A DNA stretch of 64,000 nt from Liolophura sinensis (Eukaryota; Mollusca; Polyplacophora; Chitonida; Chitonidae). The notes below the pieces were generated by a model. The model worked only from the letters and a program-made list of their open reading frames with translations. It made no database searches and was not told the DNA's origin. Location: the NCBI RefSeq assembly GCF_032854445.1, contig NC_088301.1:3102001-3166000 (forward strand), read 5' to 3'. Of this stretch, positions 37,601 to 43,702 are shown in pieces; position 1 is the first letter of the stretch; each line of letters opens with the position of its first letter. The translations under genes and the position numbers were made by a program.

Positions 37601-37759
37601 AACTGGAATATTTTCAACAGCATGCACTTGTTCTCAAAACATTCCCAATCTTCTACCATTGTTATACGACAGACATGAGAGGCTACTTACCGGGTAAATC
37701 GTCCTCCCCAGGCCTCAGTTCTGGACATATCGACGGGGCGCCCAGTGGAATTATGTTTT
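1485..37759 (-). CDS. COL9A1-like: FACIT collagen, alpha-1(IX)-like chain (40 coding exons, 5' end missing)
   Basis: This is the spliced coding region of a secreted extracellular-matrix collagen, expected to sit on the surface of collagen fibrils. Reading 37759 to 1485, the exons encode a TSPN/LamG-like NC4 domain, a C-x3-C linker, COL3 (about 209 residues), a short NC3, COL2 (about 345), a coiled-coil-like NC2, COL1 (about 117) and NC1. COL2 and COL1 match my recollection of vertebrate collagen IX (339 and 115 residues). NC4 contains [12 protein letters not shown] and ERETCEELP, close to human COL9A1, and the chain ends in NIIKGP, as COL9A1 ends in FNKGPDP. All exons have AG/GT borders and compatible phases: 0 through COL3/COL2, 1 from NC2 on. 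The identified exons total 2,975 nt, about 991 residues; human COL9A1 is about 921 with its signal peptide. Exon 1 (signal peptide, donor phase 1) was not found. Other FACITs such as XVI or XIX are less likely because of the domain lengths and both termini. Confidence 0.9.
1967..2044 (-). CDS. Collagen exon 40: COL1
   Basis: 78 nt, phase 1 at both ends, acceptor acatgcag, donor gtacgt. Triplets [17 protein letters not shown] include a Gly-Glu-Gly interruption; the exon ends GPSGPP plus a split Gly. Confidence 0.9.
2377..2466 (-). CDS. Collagen exon 39: COL1
   Basis: 90 nt, phase 1 at both ends, so the first Gly codon is split G|GG. Perfect triplets start [15 protein letters not shown]. Acceptor ataaatag, donor gtaaag. 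Confidence 0.92.
2735..3015. repeat. Degenerate tandem repeat, about 55-60-bp unit
   Basis: It lies in the intron between exons 38 and 39. Four to five diverged copies share motifs such as ttccttg.cgataac.taa and gcacatatac. It is probably an old minisatellite. Confidence 0.5.
3073..3174 (-). CDS. Collagen exon 38: NC2 second half and start of COL1
   Basis: 102 nt, phase 1 at both ends, acceptor ttcctgcag, donor gtagga. After a split Glu it reads [10 protein letters not shown], completing the coiled-coil-like NC2, then [15 protein letters not shown]. Gly-Val-Gly is a one-residue-short interruption near the start of COL1. Confidence 0.9.
3573..3627 (-). CDS. Collagen exon 37: NC2, first half
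   Basis: 55 nt, phase 0 in and phase 1 out, with acceptor ttgcaatag and donor gtaagt. It encodes [18 protein letters not shown], without Gly-X-Y. It is the only reading that joins the upstream phase-0 exon to the downstream phase-1 exon, and it supplies the first half of a helical NC2. NC2 of collagen IX drives chain trimerization; the heptad-like hydrophobic spacing fits that role. Confidence 0.85.
4390..4536 (-). CDS. Collagen exon 36: end of COL2, with internal compensated frameshift
   Basis: 147 nt, phase 0, with a strong acceptor (ttccttcttcccctttag) and donor gtaggt. It begins [12 protein letters not shown] and ends [12 protein letters not shown], both in the expected frame. About 12 codons between ([12 protein letters not shown]) lack glycine in that frame, while the +1 frame reads [14 protein letters not shown] over the same DNA. 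The open frame is kept throughout. This suggests one missing and one extra base, either real or an assembly error. Confidence 0.85.
4817..4849 (-). CDS. Collagen exon 35: COL2, split triplet
   Basis: 33 nt, phase 0, [11 protein letters not shown]. It ends after two residues of a triplet, which the next exon completes with Pro, creating GMPGER across the junction. Donor gtgagc. Confidence 0.88.
5010..5278 (-). mobile_element. SINE-like element, family A, full length with 13-bp target duplication
   Basis: On the minus strand the element starts at 5278 with GGGGCCTCCGTGGCTCAGTC, a tRNA-like head whose TGGCTCAGTCGG resembles a pol III A box, followed by a B-box-like GAGTTCAAGACC. A body with the segment ACCATCCGCAGGTTGCTG and a 3' end at CGGCGTAAAACACCAATCAA plus a poly(A) tail follow. 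acttgtatcaagt flanks it on both sides (4997-5009 and 5279-5291). It sits in a collagen intron. Confidence 0.88.
5532..5576 (-). CDS. Collagen exon 34: COL2 with a Gly-to-Met substitution
   Basis: 45 nt, phase 0, encoding [15 protein letters not shown]. The fourth triplet starts with ATG instead of a glycine codon. The exon is unusually rich in Gly-Thr-Gly. Acceptor ttttctag, donor gtaagt. Confidence 0.85.
5700..6205. repeat. Tandem array, about 43-bp unit, 173-bp higher-order period
   Basis: Units contain gatgtatgtcacttaacag and ctatgtactctctgat. The variant ttctgccgaggcaggc recurs at 5881 and 6054, 173 bp apart. The last unit runs into the donor of exon 33, and the first contains a gtaagtgg donor-like site on the minus strand. 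Confidence 0.85.
6208..6243 (-). CDS. Collagen exon 33: COL2
   Basis: 36 nt, phase 0, four triplets ([12 protein letters not shown]). The donor gtaagtagcc lies at the edge of a tandem array whose units resemble this exon/donor border. Confidence 0.9.
6640..6711 (-). CDS. Collagen exon 32: COL2
   Basis: 72 nt, phase 0, eight triplets starting [16 protein letters not shown]. Donor gtatga. Confidence 0.93.
6962..7162. repeat. Perfect 46-bp tandem repeat, about 4 copies
   Basis: catgtggaattcaccagtg recurs every 46 bp (6968, 7014, 7060, 7106, with a partial copy at 7152) with almost no divergence, so it is recent and probably variable in copy number. Confidence 0.92.
7503..7565 (-). CDS. Collagen exon 31: COL2
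   Basis: 63 nt, phase 0, seven triplets starting [16 protein letters not shown]. Donor gtgagt. Confidence 0.93.
8003..8056 (-). CDS. Collagen exon 30: COL2
   Basis: 54 nt, phase 0, six triplets ([18 protein letters not shown]). Donor gtacat. Confidence 0.92.
8409..8462 (-). CDS. Collagen exon 29: COL2
   Basis: 54 nt, phase 0, six triplets ([18 protein letters not shown]). The acceptor is tgacaaag with a weak pyrimidine tract; the donor is gtgagt. Confidence 0.9.
8463..10159. other. Collagen intron (exon 28 to 29)
   Basis: 1.7-kb intron. Apart from the family B SINE-like copy at 9000-9341 I see no coding or repeat structure. Confidence 0.7.
9000..9341 (-). mobile_element. tRNA-derived SINE-like element, family B
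   Basis: The minus-strand 5' end reads GGCCCCGATAGCACAGTTGG with a perfect A-box match (TAGCACAGTTGG), then a B-box-like GTCGAGTCAC. The body is shared with copies at 57263 and 58293 and ends at CGTTAAACCC near 9021. It lies in a collagen intron and is probably an inactive copy. Confidence 0.75.
10160..10204 (-). CDS. Collagen exon 28: COL2
   Basis: 45 nt, phase 0, five triplets ([15 protein letters not shown]). Donor gtaaaa. Confidence 0.9.
10430..11275. repeat. Minisatellite, 19-bp unit
   Basis: About 44 units of ttatatctcctcttgtcag, diverging towards the right end. The copies are pyrimidine-rich on the plus strand. The array occupies most of the intron between exons 27 and 28. Plus-strand frames over it are repeat artefacts. 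Confidence 0.9.
11357..11410 (-). CDS. Collagen exon 27: COL2
   Basis: 54 nt, phase 0, six triplets ([18 protein letters not shown]). Acceptor catgtaacag, donor gtaagt. Confidence 0.93.
11778..11831 (-). CDS. Collagen exon 26: COL2
   Basis: 54 nt, phase 0, six triplets ([18 protein letters not shown]). Acceptor caatctag, donor gtaaga. Confidence 0.93.
11832..15020. other. Long collagen intron (exon 25 to 26)
   Basis: 3.2-kb intron with no Gly-X-Y exon, tandem repeat or mobile element that I can recognise. The small ORFs in it have no supporting features. Confidence 0.65.
15021..15074 (-). CDS. Collagen exon 25: COL2 with a Gly-to-Ser substitution
   Basis: 54 nt, phase 0, encoding [18 protein letters not shown]. 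The fifth triplet reads Ser-Asp-Lys (codon TCC where GGN is expected), which interrupts the helix. Length and splice sites (donor gtatgg) are otherwise normal. Confidence 0.88.
15526..15579 (-). CDS. Collagen exon 24: COL2
   Basis: 54 nt, phase 0, six triplets ([18 protein letters not shown]). Acceptor gcaaatag, donor gtaagt. Confidence 0.93.
15867..15920 (-). CDS. Collagen exon 23: COL2
   Basis: 54 nt, phase 0, six triplets ([18 protein letters not shown]). Acceptor gtcttgcag, donor gtaagc. Confidence 0.93.
16106..18534. repeat. 2.4-kb minisatellite, 21-bp unit
   Basis: About 115 copies of gatgtagatgtgatgtacagt and variants (gatgcacagt, gctgcgatgcgtagt). Because 21 is a multiple of three and the unit lacks stops, one plus frame reads DVDVMYS repeats and the minus strand HHIYITV or SLYITST repeats for hundreds of codons. 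The rare variant cagtgatttagatg occurs at about 16689 and 17631, pointing to an internal duplication of roughly 940 bp. The array lies wholly within the intron between exons 22 and 23. Confidence 0.95.
18606..18659 (-). CDS. Collagen exon 22: COL2
   Basis: 54 nt, phase 0, six triplets ([18 protein letters not shown]). The donor is the less common gtttgt. The 21-bp array of the following intron ends about 70 bp from this exon. Confidence 0.9.
19016..19069 (-). CDS. Collagen exon 21: COL2
   Basis: 54 nt, phase 0, six triplets ([18 protein letters not shown]). Donor gtgagc. It lies just 3' (in gene sense) of the 3-kb intron that holds a 56-bp tandem array and the ORF at 20940-21308. Confidence 0.93.
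19133..19150. repeat. (AC)n microsatellite
   Basis: Nine uninterrupted AC dinucleotides in the intron upstream of exon 21. Confidence 0.9.
19792..20318. repeat. Tandem array, 56-bp unit
   Basis: gcctcagcgatgtcactagg recurs at exactly 56-bp steps from 19813 to 20261 (nine starts), with degenerate ends. The copies are moderately diverged. It is intronic. Confidence 0.93.
20940..21308 (-). CDS. Unidentified 122-codon ORF nested in a collagen intron, one membrane-like segment
   Basis: I do not recognise this ORF. The first ATG in frame is at 21308; the frame is open upstream to a GTG at 21362. A basic N-terminal part ([11 protein letters not shown]) is followed by the hydrophobic stretch [19 protein letters not shown] and then a polar, Ser/Thr-rich tail ending [10 protein letters not shown] and a stop. 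The arrangement resembles the start of a type II membrane protein such as a Golgi enzyme. A weak donor-like site (ttcat|gtgaac) lies just before the stop, so it could be a first exon. No promoter or partner exon is visible. It may be spurious. Confidence 0.3.
   Translation of the reverse strand: MVNFGRFHLGHRRVKCLRLAVEQTDWRGIPSSCNTYKQLKEMILLFSALLLFGVLLRVKFRPVESHEVKVAKAAYHCPVLTNDTSILVMSTSTLKHQTVFESSGSLGWDEDFSSATRASCEQ
22003..22047 (-). CDS. Collagen exon 20: COL2
   Basis: 45 nt, phase 0, five triplets ([15 protein letters not shown]). Donor gtaact. Confidence 0.9.
22498..22560 (-). CDS. Collagen exon 19: start of COL2
   Basis: 63 nt, phase 0, seven perfect triplets beginning [16 protein letters not shown]. 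Acceptor ccatgcag, donor gtaaga. Confidence 0.93.
22561..23921. other. Collagen intron (exon 18 to 19)
   Basis: 1.4-kb intron. The only structure I see is the truncated family A SINE-like copy at 23655. Confidence 0.65.
23655..23808 (-). mobile_element. Truncated SINE-like element, family A
   Basis: (TTTA)n tail, then gattggtgttttacgccgta and the conserved body up to ccatccgaaggttgctgaag. The tRNA-like head is missing. Confidence 0.8.
23922..23969 (-). CDS. Collagen exon 18: end of COL3 and NC3 interruption
   Basis: 48 nt, phase 0, encoding [16 protein letters not shown]. Two Gly triplets end COL3; the next residues have no glycine and form a short hinge before COL2. Its length and place match NC3 of collagen IX, but vertebrate alpha-1 NC3 has cysteines and this has none. 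Donor gtaaga. Confidence 0.85.
24355..24417 (-). CDS. Collagen exon 17: COL3 Gly-X-Y, proline-rich
   Basis: 63 nt, phase 0, seven perfect triplets beginning [16 protein letters not shown]. Donor gtgagc. Confidence 0.93.
24780..24833 (-). CDS. Collagen exon 16: COL3 Gly-X-Y, highly charged
   Basis: 54 nt, phase 0, six triplets ([18 protein letters not shown]). It is acidic in its first half and basic in its second. Donor gtaagg. Confidence 0.93.
25138..25191 (-). CDS. Collagen exon 15: COL3 Gly-X-Y
   Basis: 54 nt, phase 0, six perfect triplets ([18 protein letters not shown]), donor gtaagt. Confidence 0.93.
25512..25612 (+). mobile_element. Fragment of family A SINE-like element
   Basis: cagcaacctgcggatggtcg and cgtcgtataagtgaaatatt match the family A body in the opposite orientation. 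Both ends are missing. Confidence 0.6.
25637..26635 (+). mobile_element. Solo LTR of a retrotransposon, 999 bp
   Basis: The segment starts TGTTATGTATG and ends CCGTAACA, so it has the TG...CA ends with a short TGTTA/TAACA inverted repeat. A 4-bp duplication, gtat, flanks it (25633-25636 and 26636-26639). A TATA-like gtatataag at about 25829 and a polyadenylation-like tatataaagc near 26562 fit a plus-oriented LTR promoter and end. No internal retroelement genes are present, as expected after LTR-LTR recombination. The 92-codon plus ORF at 26289 lies inside it and is probably not a gene. Confidence 0.75.
26660..26719 (-). CDS. Collagen exon 14: COL3 Gly-X-Y with a two-residue insertion
   Basis: 60 nt, phase 0, beginning [15 protein letters not shown]. 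The leading Ala-Ala after the previous exon's GTA gives G-T-A-A-A-G, a two-residue imperfection. The chosen donor is gtaccg because only that keeps phase 0 for the next exon; gtaatt five bases further on would break the frame. Confidence 0.85.
27204..27284 (-). CDS. Collagen exon 13: COL3 Gly-X-Y with RGD
   Basis: 81 nt, phase 0, nine triplets beginning [10 protein letters not shown] and ending GVPGTA. It contains an Arg-Gly-Asp tripeptide in GPRGDPG, a potential integrin site if exposed. The donor is gtaagt. Confidence 0.93.
27791..27844 (-). CDS. Collagen exon 12: COL3 Gly-X-Y
   Basis: 54 nt, phase 0, six perfect triplets ([18 protein letters not shown]), donor gtaagt. Confidence 0.93.
28194..28247 (-). 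CDS. Collagen exon 11: COL3 Gly-X-Y
   Basis: 54 nt, phase 0, six perfect triplets ([18 protein letters not shown]), acceptor gtgttacag and donor gtaagt. Confidence 0.93.
28386..28425 (-). mobile_element. Short relic of family A SINE-like 3' end
   Basis: ttatttatttgatgggtgtttcacgccgtac-type sequence only, with no body. Confidence 0.55.
29116..29169 (-). CDS. Collagen exon 10: COL3 Gly-X-Y
   Basis: 54 nt, phase 0, six perfect triplets ([18 protein letters not shown]), donor gtaagt. It has the ancestral 54-bp size of fibril-type collagen exons. Confidence 0.93.
29268..29515 (-). mobile_element. SINE-like element, family A, diverged, with target duplication
   Basis: (ATTT)n tail, then the body with acccacgaccatccacaggt and a degraded tRNA-like head at the right end. 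It is flanked by caaaagtatttat (29255) and caaacgtatttat (29516), a 13-bp duplication with one mismatch. It lies in the intron between exons 9 and 10. Confidence 0.8.
29715..29822 (-). CDS. Collagen exon 9: COL3 Gly-X-Y
   Basis: 108 nt (2 x 54), phase 0, 12 perfect Gly-X-Y triplets starting [16 protein letters not shown] and ending GLPGRD. The acceptor is gatattaag and the donor gtatgt. Confidence 0.93.
30266..30325 (-). CDS. Collagen exon 8: C-x3-C linker and start of triple helix
   Basis: 60 nt, phase 0, with acceptor cctgacag and donor gtaggt. It encodes [21 protein letters not shown] cysteine pair directly before GPPG is common where FACIT noncollagenous domains meet the helix and may form interchain disulfides (inference). 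The first Gly-X-Y triplets begin here. Confidence 0.85.
30944..30982 (-). CDS. Candidate 13-codon linker exon
   Basis: 39 nt, phase 0 at both ends, with acceptor ctgctgtag and donor gtagcg. It encodes [13 protein letters not shown] with no stop and fits in frame between exon 6 and the cysteine-bearing exon. It has no collagen repeat, so the only support is splice signals, length and phase. It may be a cassette exon or a chance match; skipping it keeps the frame. Confidence 0.45.
30983..32993. other. Collagen intron (exon 6 to 7)
   Basis: 2-kb intron between NC4 and the linker. In vertebrate COL9A1 an alternative promoter for a short form lies in a comparable position. I see no clear promoter or signal-peptide exon here. 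Confidence 0.5.
32994..33086 (-). CDS. Collagen exon 6: end of TSPN domain and proline/lysine linker
   Basis: 93 nt, phase 0 at both ends. It encodes [20 protein letters not shown], then [11 protein letters not shown]. This matches the collagen IX NC4 end (FELQWMLIHCDP...RRETCHELP) more closely than any other FACIT I recall. The lysine/proline tail starts a flexible linker to the collagenous part. Confidence 0.95.
33814..33984 (-). CDS. Collagen exon 5: TSPN/LamG domain, second half
   Basis: 171 nt, phase 0 at both ends, with acceptor gcatttcag and donor gtgagt. It encodes [20 protein letters not shown], then YIDC and DVNGDIYLG. FDxQWHKI and the DC cysteine are family hallmarks; this cysteine probably pairs with the one in HCDP in the next exon. 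Confidence 0.95.
34530..34752 (-). CDS. Collagen exon 4: TSPN/LamG domain, core
   Basis: 223 nt, phase 2 in and phase 0 out. It carries [40 protein letters not shown] and [10 protein letters not shown], which align segment by segment with the COL9A1 NC4 pattern YPSGLPEEYSFLTTFRM, IWQIQDSSGKEQVGIK and LDGSLQ. It is the largest exon of the gene. The pattern fits the LamG-like beta-sandwich. Confidence 0.95.
35044..35176 (-). CDS. Collagen exon 3: TSPN/LamG domain, first strands
   Basis: 133 nt, phase 1 in and phase 2 out, with acceptor ctctttttcag and donor gtaagt. It encodes [18 protein letters not shown], then KLQVAYKIT and RLRIPTR. LQVAYK and RIPTR are signature stretches of the FACIT thrombospondin-N domain (COL9A1: LQVAYKL, FRIPTR). 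Confidence 0.92.
35177..37690. other. Collagen intron (exon 2 to 3)
   Basis: 2.5-kb intron with no repeat or exon that I can support. Confidence 0.6.
37691..37759 (-). CDS. Collagen exon 2: start of the mature N-terminal NC4 domain
   Basis: 69 nt, entered in phase 1 and left in phase 1, with acceptor ctattacag and donor gtaagt. It encodes [20 protein letters not shown] followed by LPG. The cysteine and the DDLPGF motif completed by the next exon are the typical start of the collagen IX NC4 domain (human: ELCP...DDLPGFDLIS). The leading two bases complete a codon from the unidentified signal-peptide exon. Confidence 0.85.
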
Positions 37760-38159
37760 CTGTAATAGAGATAAGAAAAGGGGAAATTAGAAGTTAGTCA
37801 AGTTCAAACTCACAGAAAGACATTTCTGTTATAGATGAAATGCCGTGACATGTAATCTGGATTCCAAACCCAGACAATAATTATATCTAGACTGTCTGCT
37901 GCAGAATCTGGAAAATATGGGATTTTAACAATGGTCAAGGAAATTATTTGTTTTGAGCACGATAAACATGACGCGATTCCAGCACAACATTCAATTCCAT
38001 ATTCAACGCTCCTCCAACCGCATTTAGTTGAATGTTGTCTTTACGTTTGATAGTTGGTGCCAAATCTGGTGTATTTATAAAGATTGCTATTTCCAAACAA
38101 TATTTTTGCAGGATCCAGTTACAGGGCACTCCAGCTGCAATAATATGTAAATATTAGTT

Positions 38160-38570
38160 ATAAAGCACTCTGGAGTTACACGGTACTCCAGGTGTAGGTA
38201 CAGAGTAGACTACTGCAGCTGCAGTTACAGAGTACTTCAGTTATAGGGCAATCAAGATGCAGTTACAGATTACTCCAACTGTATTTACAGGGTACTCAAC
38301 TGCAGTTACCAGGTACTCTATCTGCAGTTACAGGGTACTTCAGCTGCAATTACAGAATAATTCGACAACAGTTACAGGGTAATCCAGCTGATTACAGAGT
38401 AGGCTGCTGCTGCTCTATAATGTACTCCAGCTGCAGTTACAGGTTACTCCAACTACAGTTTTAGGATACTTCAGCTGCAATTACAGGTTACTCCAGTTAC
38501 AGGGTACTCCGGTCATAGGTCACTTCAGCTGCAGTTACAAGGTACTCCAGCGGCAGTTACAGAGTAGGGT
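38160..38570. repeat. Degenerate tandem array, about 22-bp unit
   Basis: About 18 diverged copies of gctgcagttacagggtactc. Many contain CTGCAG or CAGCTG. Confidence 0.8.
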
Positions 38571-39663
38571 AACCCAGATGTTACAATTTACGAGAGCGGT
38601 TGATCGAAGAGTACTCTAAGATGTAGAACAATTTCGCAAGTGACCTGAATCCAGTCTTTATCCACAGCGTGACTTTCCTTGTTGCACGTACAAAGTGATG
38701 GCAAAAACCTTGAAGAAAAGGTTTTATTCCACGAGGATATATGATATTAGTGTAAAACGGTTGTATGATGGATAGAGTGCATGTGACATTTTCACTTGAA
38801 GAGTACAAACATACAAGGTGTATATCACAACCGATAGTTTAATTATGTACCTTCTAATGAGAAATGGTGGTTATCCACAAAGCACATGTTTCAACCATTA
38901 TATGTACTTCTGCGTTACGGTCGGTTTGCTGACGTCATCAAGAGGTCCTCGTTCATCGAATCAATCAGGGTCATGGATACATAAATGGAAATGCTGGAGG
39001 GCAAAAACCATCTCCATTTGGTGTATCCGTGTAGTTGTAACATGATAATAAACCACGACGTACGTTGTAGGGAACGATGTTCAATGGAAAACTAAATTAA
39101 TGCCTGTATTCAATGAATGCATGAACCATCCCAAGGAAAAAATCTATATTACATTTCTTGGAGCACGTCAGCAGGACTAATAATAATATGTTAGCACATC
39201 GCCAAAATATTCACAACTTTATTCAAAGTTAAGAATGAATAATTTACATCAAACAGGAGTTAAACCTGCAAAATTGCTAAACCTGCACCACATTTCAACC
39301 AGAGATAATCTAGTTATTTATGATACTGGCATGAGAAGTGGGGTAAATGTTGTAGTATGAGTCTCCCTGTTTAATAATGGTTCGTATGATCATGTTCAGA
39401 TTTCAATCCTTGACCCGCAACAACGTTGTAACTTCAGTCAAACACTCAGCTGTTTACAAGTCCGGGTTCTAGACACCACTTGTAACTTAACAAAGCAGAT
39501 CGTCTGTTTACAAACCTTGCTCAATTGCCCTTTGTTACTAATATCCGAAAACAACAAACAGCTTCCGAGTGCTTTCAACGTTCGCAGGAAGTTGTCACAT
39601 TAATGGAATGCTTAACTCTTAATAGAGCAATAAGTTATATAATTATGTTACTTGGTAATTTCA

Positions 39664-39900
39664 ATTCGTCCTAGCGTGCCAGCACCCACAGGCATGCGGT
39701 CGCCGTGAGTTCGAGCCCAGCTCATGCTGGCTTCCCCCTCCGACGGTATATGTACGTTTGAAGGTCTGCGGCATCCTGCAGATGGTTGCCTCCCCCCCCC
39801 CCACCCACCCGTCAGGCTCTTCCCGGCCCCAACCATGTTGCTTGCCGGTTTTGTAAGTGAAATGTTTTTGAGTACCAGGTACAACACCAATCAAATGTTA
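39664..39900 (+). mobile_element. SINE-like element, family A, plus orientation
   Basis: The B-box-like gtgagttcgagcccagctca is followed by the conserved body, a run of C residues, and a 3' end at caacaccaatcaaatgtta. The first part of the tRNA-like head is missing. Short ORFs on both strands over it are spurious. Confidence 0.75.
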
Positions 39901-39934
39901 AATGTCTTCATGTGTGTTTGTGTTTGTAATATAG

Positions 39935-40124
39935 AAACAGTAGCCATACACTCATGACTTTCGTTTTGTTCAGCTTCTGCTGAAATAAGTATGTATCATT
40001 TGTGTATTTCGTGTGACCAAACAGGCAGTAGCTATACACTCATGACTTGGAAACCTTTCGTTTTGTTTAGCTTCTCCTGAAATAAATATGTATCATTTGT
40101 GTATTTCGTGTGACCAAACAGGCA
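39935..40124. repeat. Two-copy direct duplication, about 88 bp
   Basis: tacactcatgactt...tgtgtatttcgtgtgaccaaac occurs at 39941 and again at 40029, nearly identical apart from an insertion of about 9 bp in the second copy. Confidence 0.85.
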
Positions 40125-43100
40125 ATGCTTAACACCATATATCGCCACAATTCCCGAAACTGCCTGTGCATCGTGTTGAACCTTCAGGTAAATTTCTTGT
40201 TGACGACACCGAACTGGACACGTCATTTATGATTGAGAGACCTGGCCATTCATTTGTTCTGAAAGTATCAGCTGAACTCTGAATGTCACATTAGCGCTGT
40301 TTAAACCAGGTTATTCGATTTGGCACTGACCTATGAACTGTTCATCGCCACTGTATTGAGACACAAAACATATGGTATTTAATATTCCCCAACTCGTTGT
40401 GTATAACGATAAGATAAATTTAAGGCGTGCCTAGCGTAACGTTTACAACACATGTACAAACAACATCATTACCGTCACTTCTTACTTGGTTTATCTAATT
40501 TAGCCATGTGTCATTCTGTTTTTTTTTCTTCGTTTTTTTTTCATATGAGCGTTAAAAGAAAGGAAACCTCTCGACTGTTGTGTTTTTCCCAACAACTATG
40601 AGCTTTTTAATGTTTCTGTTGCCCTAAACTCCGTATTAATAACACTACTACTTGGGCAGTGTCCTTTTCGGCTGAAACATACACATTAGCAAACTGGACG
40701 AACACTTGGCATTCTGCTTAAGGGTCAGGAGGTAACATTGTATTGTCTGCATTCATCACGCATTTTGTGGGCAGAAACAAATTATAGTGACGTACTGTAC
40801 ATGAGACATACGAAACATTGCGTTGTCACTTGCTGATGGACCACAGATTTAATCATAGTCTCACAATATGGAGACCCCTAGAAACTTCCACATTTTCCTT
40901 GGTTTTCTGTCGTTGGGGGTCTGAAGTTTCTTAGGAACAAATCAGACAGAAATAAAACTTTATTTACAGGCACTATATAGGCAATGGGCATTAATTTCCG
41001 ACATAAATTATTTGGGAATTTCCTTTGGTAGTGATTTGTAAGTGCAGCTTTCAGTCAACTTGTATCAGTAATCCAAAATGACTATATCTGGGATAATATG
41101 TGCAGAGGTATATTGTCACAAAGCCAACGAATAAATGTAGTATTCTGTATTGTCCATGTGTGAGCTTATATTTTCCAGAAATAAAAAAAATTCCAAAGTA
41201 CAGTCTCTTAAATGTGATTCTGTAATGAAAAAGTGTTTCAGGCGTGGTTGACGATACGAACAATGAACACAGCATGCTACAGTATACTGTTATACGATTC
41301 ATAACTCATGTACAACGTCTTCCCTCAAAAAATTATAAAGCTGGGAAATTATTGTAATACCGATATAGAGAAGGATGGATATATTATTCACGGTGAGACT
41401 TTTATATGGAGGATGCATGTGATAACGTGCACGTGCCACTTGTAATGACCGAGATAGACAGTAAAATACAAAATGAACAGAATGCCGCATTTGCCGATTG
41501 ATATACTCGAACAATTCCACCAGTAGAGAAAAAGAAGTGAAAAAGCGTTTTTCATCCGGGCTCGATTTGATTACATAATGTAGGTGACAACGGACTGTGT
41601 AAAACAATGAACAAAGTATTCGTGTGCAGAAGATAAAATACACAGGTCTCGGCGCTAGATTACGGTTGCTGTGGGGCTCTGTTATATTTTTGGGTATGAT
41701 CTTGATTCGGTTTCAGGGCACTTACCTGGCAAATCTCAGGGAGTAGGCCTAAATTTGCTTCGGGTGTTAGAATAGTGCAAAGGTTTACGATTCACGCTGA
41801 AAACATTTGAGAGCAATAGAAACGATTTTGATAACTCCTAACGTCATTCCGTGATGTATAATAATACGATTTTGACTGTTAACCCTGTACTTCTGCGAAT
41901 GGCACGCAAGCATGGTAGCGCACAAATGTGACCGAAACTGCAACTTAACCATTCTATAAACGTAAAAAATAAATCTGCGCAATGCGGCTTCCTTCAACAT
42001 GAAATTCATTAGAAAAAACGATAAACTTAACCCGTGCATCTCGCGTCTGTCAGGATCGTGTTGACATTATGATTTATGCCAGACTCTACAGCAAGTTAAT
42101 GGTATGAAACTGGCCCCCGTCCTTCATCAACTCTACATCTTTCATCTCAACAGTGTGAGAGAGTAGGCTATTCCACGCCAGACAAAAAGGCCTATAATGC
42201 AAGAATCTACCTCTATGAATCAGAAGACCCGTTATAAAGATGTACATCAGTCTGCAAGTCATATTTTATGACACAAATGTTCATTACATTCTTTCTTAAA
42301 CTTTACCAAATAATTGGTAAAAAACATAAATGAAATTCGATACCATCCTATTTAGACGTCCTATGATCATTTCATATTGAAAGATAACTGAAAAATTATA
42401 GATAAGTGAAGATAAGGTAACTAAATTACAGCTCGTCTACGAGAACATAGACAGAATTGTTCTTAAAGCAGAAATCTTGATGTCTCCCGTAGCATCGACC
42501 TGTTTCCTGTGCGTAGCATCGACCTGTTTCCTGTGTTAAGTTTCTTAAGGCGAATAACATTATGAATTCGGTTTTTGACTCTGCCTTGATGGTTTAAATG
42601 TATTGTCTCAATACTTTCTGTTTTCAGTGCTTCTTAAGTAATTTCCTATAAAAATGGAATAAAACTACGAAGATTTGTCTAATACTAGATTTGAATGACT
42701 TGGGATTCCATCAGCGTGGCGGAAGCAATCTGCGCTGTACAAATTTGAGTTTGCTATCCTTTTGCCTCGCCTCAGCCGGAATTTCCATGTGTCAGACGCA
42801 AATGTTCTGGATAGTAAAACAGACCTTTAAGTTCCATAAATATGAACTGAGCCAATCAACGCACGAAAATGAAACACATTAGTCCAAATTTACTTGGTAC
42901 AACCCGGATTACTGACAGAGAGGGCAACCAATTACTATAAATGATTCCATGGTGTTAGTTTAAGTGATAGCAGGTTACATTGACCTGTACACTGTACTTG
43001 ATGGAGCCGTTAGAGAGGAAATTCCAGGCGTGGGGCGTGGACCACCTGAGATAGGAGGTGTCAAGGGAGATCACCCCCGCAGATGACCGTAGCTAACCTC

Positions 43101-43702
43101 CCCATCCTCTACGAACACACATCTGTTCGGCTGATGGATGGTGTGTGTCTTAGAACGTGAGAGCCATAGGAGGCCTGCGTCGGGCAAACTTCCACCCTTG
43201 TCATGCTTGCATCAGCAGATGCACTTAATCAGCACTGAGCCATCGTTATACCTTTATTTTCAAAAAGGCCATTTTTCCAGAGAGAAAGTTTAAAGCCGGA
43301 GAAAAAGAGTCGTTCAAGGAAAAAGTTAACAACGTTCTAAGGCTTCCCTATTTATGTGTTGATAATACGTACATGTAGCTAAACAACTGTACTTAAAGAC
43401 GCGCGGGCCTGTTTTGTATACGTTGTCAACTGAATGATAGTTCATAGCTTGTTTAAGAATCGCTTTCCGCAAACAAAGACGTTCGAACTGGCTAATTCCT
43501 GATACCTTATTTTGCCTTTTACAACCCATCATCTATAACATACATTGGTATCACCTTCCAATGATACCATAAAGAGATGATTGATACTTCGTGCGCAAAG
43601 CGTAGAATGGATAATAAATGTCAGTCCCACATTTTATGGAGAAGGAATTTGTGGATTCCCCCTGTCTCTCCGCTGTCTCTCGGCTATTTTCTTTCACCAA
43701 TA

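Larger units (their letters stand above)
37760..43700. other. Upstream of collagen exon 2: presumed first intron or 5' flank
   Basis: The missing exon 1 may lie here or further out. It contains a 22-bp array, a family A SINE-like copy, a direct duplication at 39935-40124 and a small 24-bp tandem duplication (gtagcatcgacctgtttcct, near 42490-42538). No gene is recognised. Confidence 0.55.

Noticed and set aside
41796-41847. Phase-correct candidate for collagen exon 1 (MTLGVIKIVSIALKCF)
   Set aside because: The hydrophobic core is broken by lysines and the donor (c|gtgaat) is weak; not enough to annotate.
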